The notes under the pieces: model-generated
The model's database searches: none
What the model saw: only the letters and a program-made list of their open reading frames with translations
What the model was told of the DNA's origin: nothing
Part shown: positions 8,845 to 15,509 of the stretch, piece by piece
Position numbering within the stretch: position 1 is the stretch's first letter
Layout: every line of letters begins with the position of its first letter
Assembly (NCBI GenBank): GCA_964468745.1
Contig: CAYXVY010000321.1
Coordinates: forward strand, 1-45,537
Source: JACPRB01 sp964468745
GTDB lineage: Bacteria; Planctomycetota; MHYJ01; JACPRB01
Direction of reading: 5' to 3'
Length of the DNA stretch: 45,537 nucleotides
Made by a program: the position numbers and the translations under genes

Positions 8845-9293
8845 TCAGCCACCGGCCTTTCGTTCATCAGGCGCACGAGGTGGAACTTCCGGTCCTCGTT
8901 GCGCTCCTTCCAGATGATCGTGACGGTCATCTGGTAGAGGCCCGTCGTGGTGGTCGTATCGCTCTTCACTTCCCACGTCCACTGGTCGTCATCCTCGAAG
9001 GTGCCGTTCGCGCTGACGTTGAGGGCGATGACGGCCGCCTCGAGGTCGGCCATCTTCTGCTGGGCGTAGAAGGCCGCCCGCGTGCGGTTCTGCGCGGTCA
9101 CCGAGGCGCCGCCGCCGGTGGCGAACCCCTGCGCGATGATCGCGATGGCGGTACTGATGACAACCAGGGCGACGATCACTTCGATGAGAGTAAACCCACG
9201 CCTGCCCACCCCAGAGGCACGGAGACACAGAGCCCGCCCTTTTTGAAGGGGGTTTTCTCTGTGTCTCCGTGTCTCCGGGGTAAGCGTCTTCAT
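8841..9293 (-). CDS. gspI: Minor pseudopilin GspI with an extended leader
   Basis: 150 residues from ATG at 9293. The class III signal RRGFTLIEVIVALVVISTAIAII begins only at residue 31. GspI size and the AFYAQQKMADLEAAVI segment after the helix match the family. The roughly 30-residue leader is much longer than the usual 6-10 residues and is encoded by a palindromic repeat (9218-9271), so the repeat has probably inserted into the start of the gene. A GTG five codons before GFTLIE could give a normal short leader (M-G-R-R-G-F) but has no clear Shine-Dalgarno sequence. GspI primes pseudopilus tip assembly. Confidence 0.85.
   Translation of the reverse strand: MKTLTPETRRHRENPLQKGRALCLRASGVGRRGFTLIEVIVALVVISTAIAIIAQGFATGGGASVTAQNRTRAAFYAQQKMADLEAAVIALNVSANGTFEDDDQWTWEVKSDTTTTTGLYQMTVTIIWKERNEDRKFHLVRLMNERPVAE
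9218..9271. repeat. Perfect 15-bp inverted repeat inside the gspI leader region
   Basis: The arms 9218-9232 (CACGGAGACACAGAG) and 9257-9271 (its exact reverse complement) flank a 24-base loop. The loop itself contains a short C/G-rich dyad. The right-hand flank repeats the unit (CGGAGACACGGAGACAC on the minus strand), so it belongs to the same short-unit palindrome class as the intergenic elements here. It lies between the gspI ATG and its conserved coding part. Confidence 0.85.
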
Positions 9294-9820
9294 GGGGTCT
9301 CAGTGGGCTCTTCGACGGAGACCGCCCCGGTGGCCCCGGCGATCTTCACGGTGACGCGCTCCCCCTTCGGGTGGGCCAGGACGATCGATCCCTCCGTCGC
9401 GGTCCCGTCCGTATTGAATTCGAAGTACTTCTCCTTCGTCTCGCTGTCGTCCTGCGCCCCGTCCAGCGATTCGAACGTGACGTCGTCCGGAAGAAACTCG
9501 GGCTGGCCCCAGCCGCCGGGCATTTTTCGAAAGACGCCGGGTTCGCGAAGCGGGTCCGGCTCGAACGAGAGATAGTGGTAGGGTGCCGTGCCGTCCTCGG
9601 GCGACGTCACGAAACACATGCGATAGCGATGGAGCGTCAGGGCTGCATCGGCGTGCGCCTTACCCGCCGTCGCGACGAGCGACGCGCCCGCGGTCCGCAC
9701 CTTCACGCCGGGGAAGAACGCGGAAAACGACGGCCCGACGACCGACGCCATGACGACGAGCAGGATCATCACGATGATGACCTCGTAGAGCGTGAAGCCC
9801 GATCGTCGACTATTTCTCAA
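9290..9820 (-). CDS. gspH: Minor pseudopilin GspH
   Basis: 176 residues with a TTG start at 9820 that overlaps the end of gspG by 11 bases. The frame is open far upstream inside gspG, but only from this codon does it give a normal pseudopilin: MRNSRRSGFTLYEVIIVMILLVVM, with the G-F-T-L-x-E signal. The remaining beta domain has the GspH-like helix VRTAGASLVATAGKAHADAA after the transmembrane part. The stop overlaps the gspI ATG by four bases. The TTG start and overlap suggest that its translation is coupled to gspG, keeping it at minor levels relative to the major pseudopilin. Confidence 0.85.
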   Translation of the reverse strand: MRNSRRSGFTLYEVIIVMILLVVMASVVGPSFSAFFPGVKVRTAGASLVATAGKAHADAALTLHRYRMCFVTSPEDGTAPYHYLSFEPDPLREPGVFRKMPGGWGQPEFLPDDVTFESLDGAQDDSETKEKYFEFNTDGTATEGSIVLAHPKGERVTVKIAGATGAVSVEEPTETP

Positions 9821-10235
9821 TGTCGTCCTCGGTCCCCTGCGCCCCGTCCTTGCCCACGCAGCAGAGGTCGTAGCCGTCCGGATTCTTCTCCCCGGGGCAC
9901 TTGTAGAGGTACTCGTTGCCCCATGGGTCCTTCGGCAGCGCGTCGGCGTCGAGATACTTCTTCCACTTCTTCGGCTCGGGTGCCGCCGACGGCTTCGACA
10001 CGAGCGCCGCCAGCCCCTGCTCCTGCGTCGGGAAGTTCCCGTTGTCGATCTCGTACATCGACAGCGAGCTCTTGAAGATCGCCACCTGCTGCTTCGCCGC
10101 GGCGATGTTCGCGTCCTCGCCGCGACCCACGAGCTTCGGCACGACGATCGCCGCAAGAATCCCGATGATCACGACCACCAGCAGCAGCTCGATGAGTGTA
10201 AAGCCGCCGCGACGACGATCACCCCGTTTCCGCAT
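9810..10235 (-). CDS. gspG: Major pseudopilin GspG
   Basis: 141 residues. The leader MRKRGDRRRGGFTLIELLLVVVIIG gives the classical cleavage site G-FTLIE. The GspG hallmarks follow in order: LYEIDNGNFPTQEQGLAAL-type segment (here MYEIDNGNFPTQEQGL, about 60-75), LPKDPWGNEYLY (about 98-110) and the C-terminal calcium loop region GKDGAQGTEDDI. A strong Shine-Dalgarno AGGAGAT precedes the ATG, 11 bp after gspF. It is the main building block of the periplasmic pseudopilus. Confidence 0.97.
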   Translation of the reverse strand: MRKRGDRRRGGFTLIELLLVVVIIGILAAIVVPKLVGRGEDANIAAAKQQVAIFKSSLSMYEIDNGNFPTQEQGLAALVSKPSAAPEPKKWKKYLDADALPKDPWGNEYLYKCPGEKNPDGYDLCCVGKDGAQGTEDDIEK

Positions 10236-10246
10236 AATCCGATCTC

Positions 10247-11464
10247 CTATTTGCCCATCATCGACGAGAGCGTGAACACCGGCAGCAGCATCGACACGAC
10301 AACAAATCCCACGATGGCCGCCATCACGATCAGAAGGAACGGCTCGAACAGCGCGATGAACACTTTCATCGCCCGGTCCACCTGCTTGTCATACGAATCC
10401 GCCACGTTGACCAGCACCTGGTCGAGATTGCCCGACTCCTCGCCGATCGCGATCATATCGAGCACCATCTCGGGGAAGTAGCGGCTGCGCCGCAGGATCT
10501 CGGCGAGCGAACGTCCCTGTTTCACGCCCGCGGCCGCCTCGTCGATGTCCTGCTGCAAGATCACGTTCCCCATCGCCTCCTTCGAGATGCCGAGAGCCGA
10601 CAGAATGGGGACACCGCTCTTCAACATCGTGCCAAGCGACCGCGTGAAGCGCGCGATGGCGTTCTTGCGGGCGATGTCGCCGAACAGCGGCGCCGTGATC
10701 TTGATGCGGTCGATCGCGCGACGCCCCGCGAACGTCTGCTTCAGCCGTTCCCACCCCAGGGGGGCGAGCACGAGCGCCGCCACCGGCAGCATCCAGTAAT
10801 CGCGGAAGAAGAAGCTGACCTTCATCGTCACGAGGGTCGCCCACGGGAGCGTGGCCTGCATCTTCTCGAAGATCGTGCTGAAGCGCGGGATGAAGAACAC
10901 CATCAGGAACGCGATGGCGCCCGTCCCCATCACGACGAGGAGGATCGGGTACGCCAGCGCCGACCAGATGCGGCTCTTCAGCTCCTCGTCCTTCTCGATG
11001 AAGCTCGCCAGCCGGTAGAGCACGTCTTCGAGAAAGCCGCCCGTCTCGCCCGCCTTCACCATGCCGGTGAAGAGCGTGTCGAAGAGCTTCGGATGGCGGC
11101 CGAGCGACTCGTGCAGCGTCTGGCCGCCCGCGACCCCCTTGGCGATGGCGCCGATCGTGTCGCTGAACTCCTGGTTCGAATTCTGGTTCTCGAGCGTCGT
11201 CAGCCCCTTGTGGAGCGGGACGCCCGCCTTGAGGAGATCCGCGAGCTGCTGCGTGAAGAGGCCGATGTCCGCCGCGCGGATCCGCCCGTGCGACTTGCGA
11301 CGTGCGCCGGCCGCGAGCTGCTCGTCGCTGCGCAGATGCACTTCGAGCGGGAAGACCCCCTGCCGTCCGAGCGAATCGAGAAGCGTGCGCTCGTTGTCGG
11401 CCTGCATGGTCCCCGTGACGAGCGACCCGTCTTCCTTCTTGGCCTTGTAGGCAAATTGAGGCAT
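10247..11464 (-). CDS. gspF: Inner-membrane platform protein GspF
   Basis: 405 residues, the normal family length. The N-terminal MPQFAYKAKKEDGSLVTGTMQADN is the usual GspF/PilC opening, followed by two T2SF helical domains (about 70-190 and 270-395). The first has FTQQLADLLKAGVPLHKGL, and the second has FTRSLGTMLKSGVPIL. Each is followed by hydrophobic membrane segments (about 170-190, 220-240 and 375-397). It is the polytopic core that couples the ATPase GspE to pseudopilus assembly. The gene follows gspE after an 82-bp gap filled by a palindromic repeat. Confidence 0.96.
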   Translation of the reverse strand: MPQFAYKAKKEDGSLVTGTMQADNERTLLDSLGRQGVFPLEVHLRSDEQLAAGARRKSHGRIRAADIGLFTQQLADLLKAGVPLHKGLTTLENQNSNQEFSDTIGAIAKGVAGGQTLHESLGRHPKLFDTLFTGMVKAGETGGFLEDVLYRLASFIEKDEELKSRIWSALAYPILLVVMGTGAIAFLMVFFIPRFSTIFEKMQATLPWATLVTMKVSFFFRDYWMLPVAALVLAPLGWERLKQTFAGRRAIDRIKITAPLFGDIARKNAIARFTRSLGTMLKSGVPILSALGISKEAMGNVILQQDIDEAAAGVKQGRSLAEILRRSRYFPEMVLDMIAIGEESGNLDQVLVNVADSYDKQVDRAMKVFIALFEPFLLIVMAAIVGFVVVSMLLPVFTLSSMMGK

Positions 11465-11546
11465 GGGGTGAGAATCTAGAATTGAGAATCGAGAATCGAG
11501 GCGCGCTGACCTGCATTCTCGATTCTAAATTCTCGATTCTTCCTCA
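11465..11546. repeat. Heptad-unit inverted repeat (GAGAATC type) between gspE and gspF
   Basis: The complete 82-bp gap is a palindrome of 7-bp units. The left arm (about 11469-11501) reads GAGAATC, TAGAATT, GAGAATC, GAGAATC. The right arm (about 11511-11545), read on the other strand, gives AAGAATC, GAGAATT, TAGAATC, GAGAATG. It separates two genes that are otherwise expected to be translated in an operon and supplies no clear Shine-Dalgarno sequence for gspF. Confidence 0.85.
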
Positions 11547-13226
11547 TTAGAACTTGTCCGCTTTCGTGATCCGGATGACTTCTTCCGGCGTGGTGATGCC
11601 GGCGCGGACTCGGTCCCACCCGTCTTCGCGCAGCGTCCGCATCCCCTTCTTCTCGATGCACACGCGCTTGATCTTGTTGGCGCCCTCGCGGCGCAGGATC
11701 ATGTCGCGAAGCTCGTCGTCTAGGACGACGAGCTCGAAGACCCCCTGCCGGCCCTTGAAGCCGGTTTTGCGGCAGTCGTCGCATCCCTTGCCGCGATAGA
11801 CGACCTTCATGTCCGACGGCAGCACGCCGGCGGCGTATTCGCTCGCCGGCACCTCGAACTTGCACTTCTTGCAGATGCGGCGCACGAGCCGTTGCGCCAG
11901 CAGGCCTTCGATCGTCGAACTGACCAGGAAGGGCTCGAGGCCCATGTCGATGAGGCGCGTCACCGCGCTCGGGGCGTCGTTGGTGTGCAGCGTCGAGAAG
12001 ACGAGATGCCCCGTCAGCGCCGACTGCACCGCGATCTCCGCCGTCTCGAGGTCGCGGATTTCGCCGATCATGATGATGTCGGGGTCGTGGCGCAGGATCG
12101 ACCGCAGCCCGCTCGCGAACGTCAGCCCCACCTTCTGGTGCACCTGGATCTGCTTGATGCCGGGGAGCTGATATTCGACGGGGTCCTCGACCGTGATGAT
12201 CTTGTCCTCGATCGAGTTGATCTTCTGCAGCGCGGCGTAGAGCGTGGTCGTCTTGCCGGATCCGGTCGGGCCCGTGACCAGCAGGATCCCGTGCGGTTCC
12301 TCGATGAGCCTGCGGAAGTTCTCGTGGATCGCCGCCGGCATGCCGAGGTCTTCGAGCGAGAGCTGGATGTTGCGGCGGTCGAGGAGGCGCAGGCAGATCC
12401 CCTCGCCCCACACGTTCGGGATGATCGAGACGCGCACGTCGATCTGGTGCCCCAGCGCCTTCAGCATGATGCGGCCATCTTGTGGCACGCGCTTCTCGGC
12501 GATGTTGAGGTTCGACATGATCTTGAGGCGCGAAATGATCGCGTTCGTGAACTGCGAGATCTCCTTCGGCACGGGGACCTGGTGGAGGACGCCGTCCACG
12601 CGATACCGGATGCGCAGGCGATCCTCCATCGGCTCGACATGGATGTCGCTCGCCCTGTCGCGGATCGCCTCGGTGAAGAGCTGGTTGACGAACTTGATCA
12701 GGCCGGCGTCCTCGGCCATCTCGAGGGCTTCCTTGTCGACGCCGCCCGCTTCCTTCAGCACCTGGATTTCGCCGCGCTGCGCGTCGACCATGCGACCGAC
12801 TTCGTCCGCACCGACGCCGTAGTATTTTTTGATCAGGCGGTCGATGTCGTCAGGCCGACCGATGTACGGTTCGATCTCGAGCTTCGTCAGGAGGCGCAGC
12901 TCGTCGAGGACGTCGAGGTCGAGCGGATCCGACAGCGCCACGCGAAGCGTGCCGTTCGTGCGACCGATGGGAAGCACCTTGCGGCGGAACACCGTCTTGA
13001 CGGCGACCGTGTCGAGGACGGCGGCGTCGATTTCAAGCGACGCGACGTCGACGACCGGAATGGACGTCTGCTCGGACAGGGCGGCCAGTACGTCGTCCTG
13101 CTTGGCGTTGCCGAGGCGGACGAGCGCCTGCCCGATGCGTTCCCCCTGCTCGCGCAGGCGGATCGCCTCGTCGATCTGGGCGTCGGTGACGACGCCGTTC
13201 CGAACCAGGATCTGTCCGAGTTGCAT
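11547..13226 (-). CDS. gspE: Type II secretion ATPase GspE
   Basis: 559 residues. An N-terminal MshEN-type domain (about 1-150) contains two 24-residue units, LGQILVRNG... and RIGQALVRLG... . The AAA-like core has the Walker A GPTGSGKT at 319-326, Asp box (TVEDPVEY, about 345-352), Walker B-like IIMIGEIRD (about 384-392) and His box (HLVFSTLHTND, about 407-417). A zinc-binding CxxC pair, C452/C455 and C482/C485, is the GspE-specific C-terminal domain. It powers pseudopilus growth from the cytoplasmic face of the platform. It is the first gene of the gsp operon on the minus strand; a long palindromic repeat lies just upstream, so its promoter is unclear. Confidence 0.97.
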   Translation of the reverse strand: MQLGQILVRNGVVTDAQIDEAIRLREQGERIGQALVRLGNAKQDDVLAALSEQTSIPVVDVASLEIDAAVLDTVAVKTVFRRKVLPIGRTNGTLRVALSDPLDLDVLDELRLLTKLEIEPYIGRPDDIDRLIKKYYGVGADEVGRMVDAQRGEIQVLKEAGGVDKEALEMAEDAGLIKFVNQLFTEAIRDRASDIHVEPMEDRLRIRYRVDGVLHQVPVPKEISQFTNAIISRLKIMSNLNIAEKRVPQDGRIMLKALGHQIDVRVSIIPNVWGEGICLRLLDRRNIQLSLEDLGMPAAIHENFRRLIEEPHGILLVTGPTGSGKTTTLYAALQKINSIEDKIITVEDPVEYQLPGIKQIQVHQKVGLTFASGLRSILRHDPDIIMIGEIRDLETAEIAVQSALTGHLVFSTLHTNDAPSAVTRLIDMGLEPFLVSSTIEGLLAQRLVRRICKKCKFEVPASEYAAGVLPSDMKVVYRGKGCDDCRKTGFKGRQGVFELVVLDDELRDMILRREGANKIKRVCIEKKGMRTLREDGWDRVRAGITTPEEVIRITKADKF

Positions 13227-13253
13227 GGCTATTGAGACAAACTAAGAACCGCT

Positions 13254-13357
13254 TCTAACGCCGAGTTCGCAGAAGAGAACAGGAGAGAGCGCAGATTCCA
13301 TCCATTAGGGGCGTCTGCGGTCTCTTCGTTCTTCATCTGCGACCTCGGCGTTTAGAA
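13254..13357. repeat. Long imperfect inverted repeat upstream of gspE (CGCAGAG-rich)
   Basis: The left arm from about 13254 (AACGCCGAGTTCGCAGAAGA...) pairs with the right arm ending near 13357 (...TCTGCGACCTCGGCGTTTAG) over about 40 bp with roughly three quarters identity. The arms break into 7-bp steps (CGCCGAG, TTCGCAG, AAGAGAA, CAGGAGA, GAGCGCA). It fills the 138-bp gap between the LTxxQ gene stop (13365) and the gspE start. Confidence 0.75.
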
Positions 13358-13364
13358 AACGTGG

Positions 13365-14273
13365 TTAACGGAGAATCCCGGCCCGCACGCACTCCAGCTC
13401 CTGCCGGTAGGTCACCACCTCGGCGAGGGACTTCTGGGCGTCCTTGACCGTCTTGTCCTTCTCCTTGCGCGTCGTGCGCACCGTCTCGAGCTGCGTCTTG
13501 ATGTCGTCCTCGGTGGCCTCGGTCTTCTTCGCGAGGTCGTCGAACTTCGTGCGCGTATCGCGATCATAATCGCCAAGCGCCTGCTGCGCTTCAATCACCT
13601 TCTGGACGAGGTCCTTGAGCGCCGCGGCGTCCTCGGCCTTCTCGACCTTGAGCGACTCCATGACGCGCTTCACGCGCTCTTCGACGGAGGGACCGCGCCG
13701 GCCGCCCTCGGTGGGTGTGCCGCCGCCGTTGCGGGGGCCGTCCCCTTGCGACGCCTTGACGATCTCGTCGAACTTCGGCTTCTGCTCGTCGGTAAGGCAC
13801 TCCTTCATCTTCGCGTAGGCCTCGTCGCGCATCGTCTCCATCTTCTTGGTCATTTCGTCGCGGTTGCCGCCGTCGCCGCGGTTCTGCCACAGCTCACGGA
13901 TCTGCTGGCGGACGCCGTCGCGGATCTCGTCAACTTTCTTCTCCTGGTCGTCGGTGAGGGTGAGCTGCTTCTTGAGCTCGTCGGTCGACGGCAGCTGCCC
14001 GCCGCCACCGAATCCGCCGCGGCCGCCGCCCTGTCCGCCTTGTCCGCCGCCGCGGGTGTTCCCGCGGTCGAGGCGCTGCTTCTGCTCGTCGGTGAGCACG
14101 GTGTGCAGTTCGTCCGACTGCTTTTTCAGGATCTCCTTCACCTTCGGGATCTGCTCCTCGGTCAGGTTGAGGTCCCGCTTGAGGCGGTCGAGCTGCCGTT
14201 CGACGGGATCCTGCTGCTGGTCCTGCGCGTACGCGGACGCGGCGAGGATGGCCACGAATGCGATCGCCTTCAT
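13365..14273 (-). CDS. LTxxQ-family (Spy/CpxP-like) periplasmic protein
   Basis: 302 residues from the second of two adjacent ATGs (14273), which gives better spacing from the GGGGG box; 14276 is possible. The signal peptide is MKAIAFVAILAASAYAQ. Three LT(x)2Q-type motifs typical of Spy/CpxP-like proteins are present: LTEEQIPKV (about 36), LTDDQEKKV (about 118) and LTDEQKPKF (about 178). Gly-rich linkers separate them. The second half is a long charged coiled coil ending in DAQKSLAEVVTYRQELE, shared exactly with the protein at 33056-34054. Members of this fold bind unfolded or metal-stressed envelope proteins. It follows an anti-sigma gene and another LTxxQ gene, which points to envelope-stress control. 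Confidence 0.8.
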   Translation of the reverse strand: MKAIAFVAILAASAYAQDQQQDPVERQLDRLKRDLNLTEEQIPKVKEILKKQSDELHTVLTDEQKQRLDRGNTRGGGQGGQGGGRGGFGGGGQLPSTDELKKQLTLTDDQEKKVDEIRDGVRQQIRELWQNRGDGGNRDEMTKKMETMRDEAYAKMKECLTDEQKPKFDEIVKASQGDGPRNGGGTPTEGGRRGPSVEERVKRVMESLKVEKAEDAAALKDLVQKVIEAQQALGDYDRDTRTKFDDLAKKTEATEDDIKTQLETVRTTRKEKDKTVKDAQKSLAEVVTYRQELECVRAGILR

Positions 14274-14284
14274 CATTACCCCCG

Positions 14285-14908
14285 TTAATCCCACCTGCTC
14301 AAATCCTGGTACTTTTTCAGCTGCTCGGGGGACAACAGGCCCTCGAGCTTTTTCTCCTGTTCGACGCGCAGGGTCTTGAAGTACTCCTTCATCGCGGCGT
14401 GATCGCTGCCGCCCTTGCCCTGCGCGAAGTGGTCGCTGCGCTTTTTCTTTCCCTCGGCGAGGATCGCGCGCATGGGGGCGATCTGGGCCTCCGTGAGGGC
14501 GAGGGCCGGTCCGTACATCTTCATCGAGCGGTCGAGGTCCGACTCCGTCTTGCGGGCGCGCTCGGCGGCGACGAGCTCGTCGAACTTCTTGCGCTGGGTC
14601 TCGCTCAGGATGCCGGTGACCTGTTCGCGCGCGCGGTCGGTCGAGGCGCGCTGGGCGCGGCGGAAGGCGTCGATGTCGCGGTTGGCGTCGCCGAGGATGC
14701 GGTCGAGTTCCGCGTTCTGCTCGTCGGTGAGCTCGAGGGCGGAGGCGAACTTGGTGACGGACATCTCCGCAGGCTGCCCCCAGCCGCTGTGCGTCGAGGT
14801 GCGCGGGGTGTCTTTCGCATGGGCGAGGAAGTTGCGGTCGAGGGCGACGCCGACGCAGGCGCCGCCGGCGAAGACCGCCGTGAAGAAGAGGCTGATCCAG
14901 ATCTTCAT
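14285..14908 (-). CDS. Small LTxxQ-type membrane-anchored periplasmic protein
   Basis: 207 residues from ATG at 14908, which overlaps the TAA of the anti-sigma gene (TAATG). An N-terminal hydrophobic segment (about 3-22, IWISLFFTAVFAGGACVGVA) is likely an uncleaved anchor. Two LT-type helical repeats follow: LTDEQNAELDRIL (about 55) and LTEAQIAPMRAIL (about 130), plus LSETQRKKFDEL and LSPEQLKKYQDL segments. This is the pattern of Spy/CpxP-like and CnrX-like sensor proteins. Tight coupling to the zinc anti-sigma factor upstream suggests a signal-sensing partner of that factor, as CnrX is for CnrY; this pairing is inference. Confidence 0.75.
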   Translation of the reverse strand: MKIWISLFFTAVFAGGACVGVALDRNFLAHAKDTPRTSTHSGWGQPAEMSVTKFASALELTDEQNAELDRILGDANRDIDAFRRAQRASTDRAREQVTGILSETQRKKFDELVAAERARKTESDLDRSMKMYGPALALTEAQIAPMRAILAEGKKKRSDHFAQGKGGSDHAAMKEYFKTLRVEQEKKLEGLLSPEQLKKYQDLSRWD

Positions 14909-15279
14909 TACTGTCCCTCCCCAAGGAAGAGCATCCCGAGGGTTTCGCGATCCGACGGGGGCGTGGCCGCGCGCGTTTCGAGGATGAGGCTGATGTCGTG
15001 GCTCGGATCGGAGGTATCGACGGATACGTACGCCCAGGCGGCCAGCGGTATAAGGAGGAGGCTCGCGGCGACGGCGAGCTTGCGCCACGGGGCGACGGGC
15101 AGGCGGACCCGGAAGGTGTCCGACGGGGTCCACGAGGCGCGCGCGCGGGCGAAGGCACCGGCGAGCTGCGCGAGGTCGTCCGATACCGCGCGGCAGGGGT
15201 CGCAGGCGGAGAGGTGGATATCCAGGTCGGGGGTGGTTTCCCCCGCGTGGAGCATCCGCGTGGCTTGATCGCACTGCAT
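14908..15279 (-). CDS. Zinc-binding (ZAS/zf-HC2) anti-sigma factor, orphan
   Basis: 123 residues with a good GGAGG box seven bases before ATG. The N-terminal MQCDQATRML...HLSACDPC gives the C3/H22/C26/C29 zinc set (HxxxCxxC) of ZAS anti-sigma factors, which clamp an ECF sigma factor. One transmembrane helix lies at about 69-87 (LAVAASLLLIPLAAWAYVSV), and a short outer domain follows. Unlike the locus at 35103-36267, no sigma gene lies directly upstream: the next gene is divergent. Its sigma partner is therefore elsewhere, possibly one of the two ECF factors in this window. Two LTxxQ genes follow in the same transcript. Confidence 0.8.
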   Translation of the reverse strand: MQCDQATRMLHAGETTPDLDIHLSACDPCRAVSDDLAQLAGAFARARASWTPSDTFRVRLPVAPWRKLAVAASLLLIPLAAWAYVSVDTSDPSHDISLILETRAATPPSDRETLGMLFLGEGQ

Positions 15280-15420
15280 AGAAGAAGATCCTCCGTTACT
15301 GCAGGGTTGGATGAGGGGGGAGGGGGGTTATTCCCGGAAATCGAAGCGCCGTCAGGCCCTGCCGACGATTCAATCGGCACGCAACCACCGTTCGCCCCGA
15401 GGAGAACTACGCGATTAGGC

Positions 15421-15448
15421 TTGAGGCGACCGATCGTGCATGTAATAT
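15421..15448 (+). promoter_or_regulatory. Candidate promoter for the four-paralog array
   Basis: TTGAGG (15421-15426) and TAATAT (15443-15448) are 16 bp apart, 61 bp before the ATG at 15510, in the 230-bp gap between divergent genes. A strong Shine-Dalgarno GGAGGGAG sits just before the ATG. The -10 match is only partial. Confidence 0.35.
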
Positions 15449-15509
15449 GTGAGGCGCGCTCCTCCTTGTAGTAAGGGTTTCTCCGAGGGCCGCACCGGAG
15501 GGAGTACTT

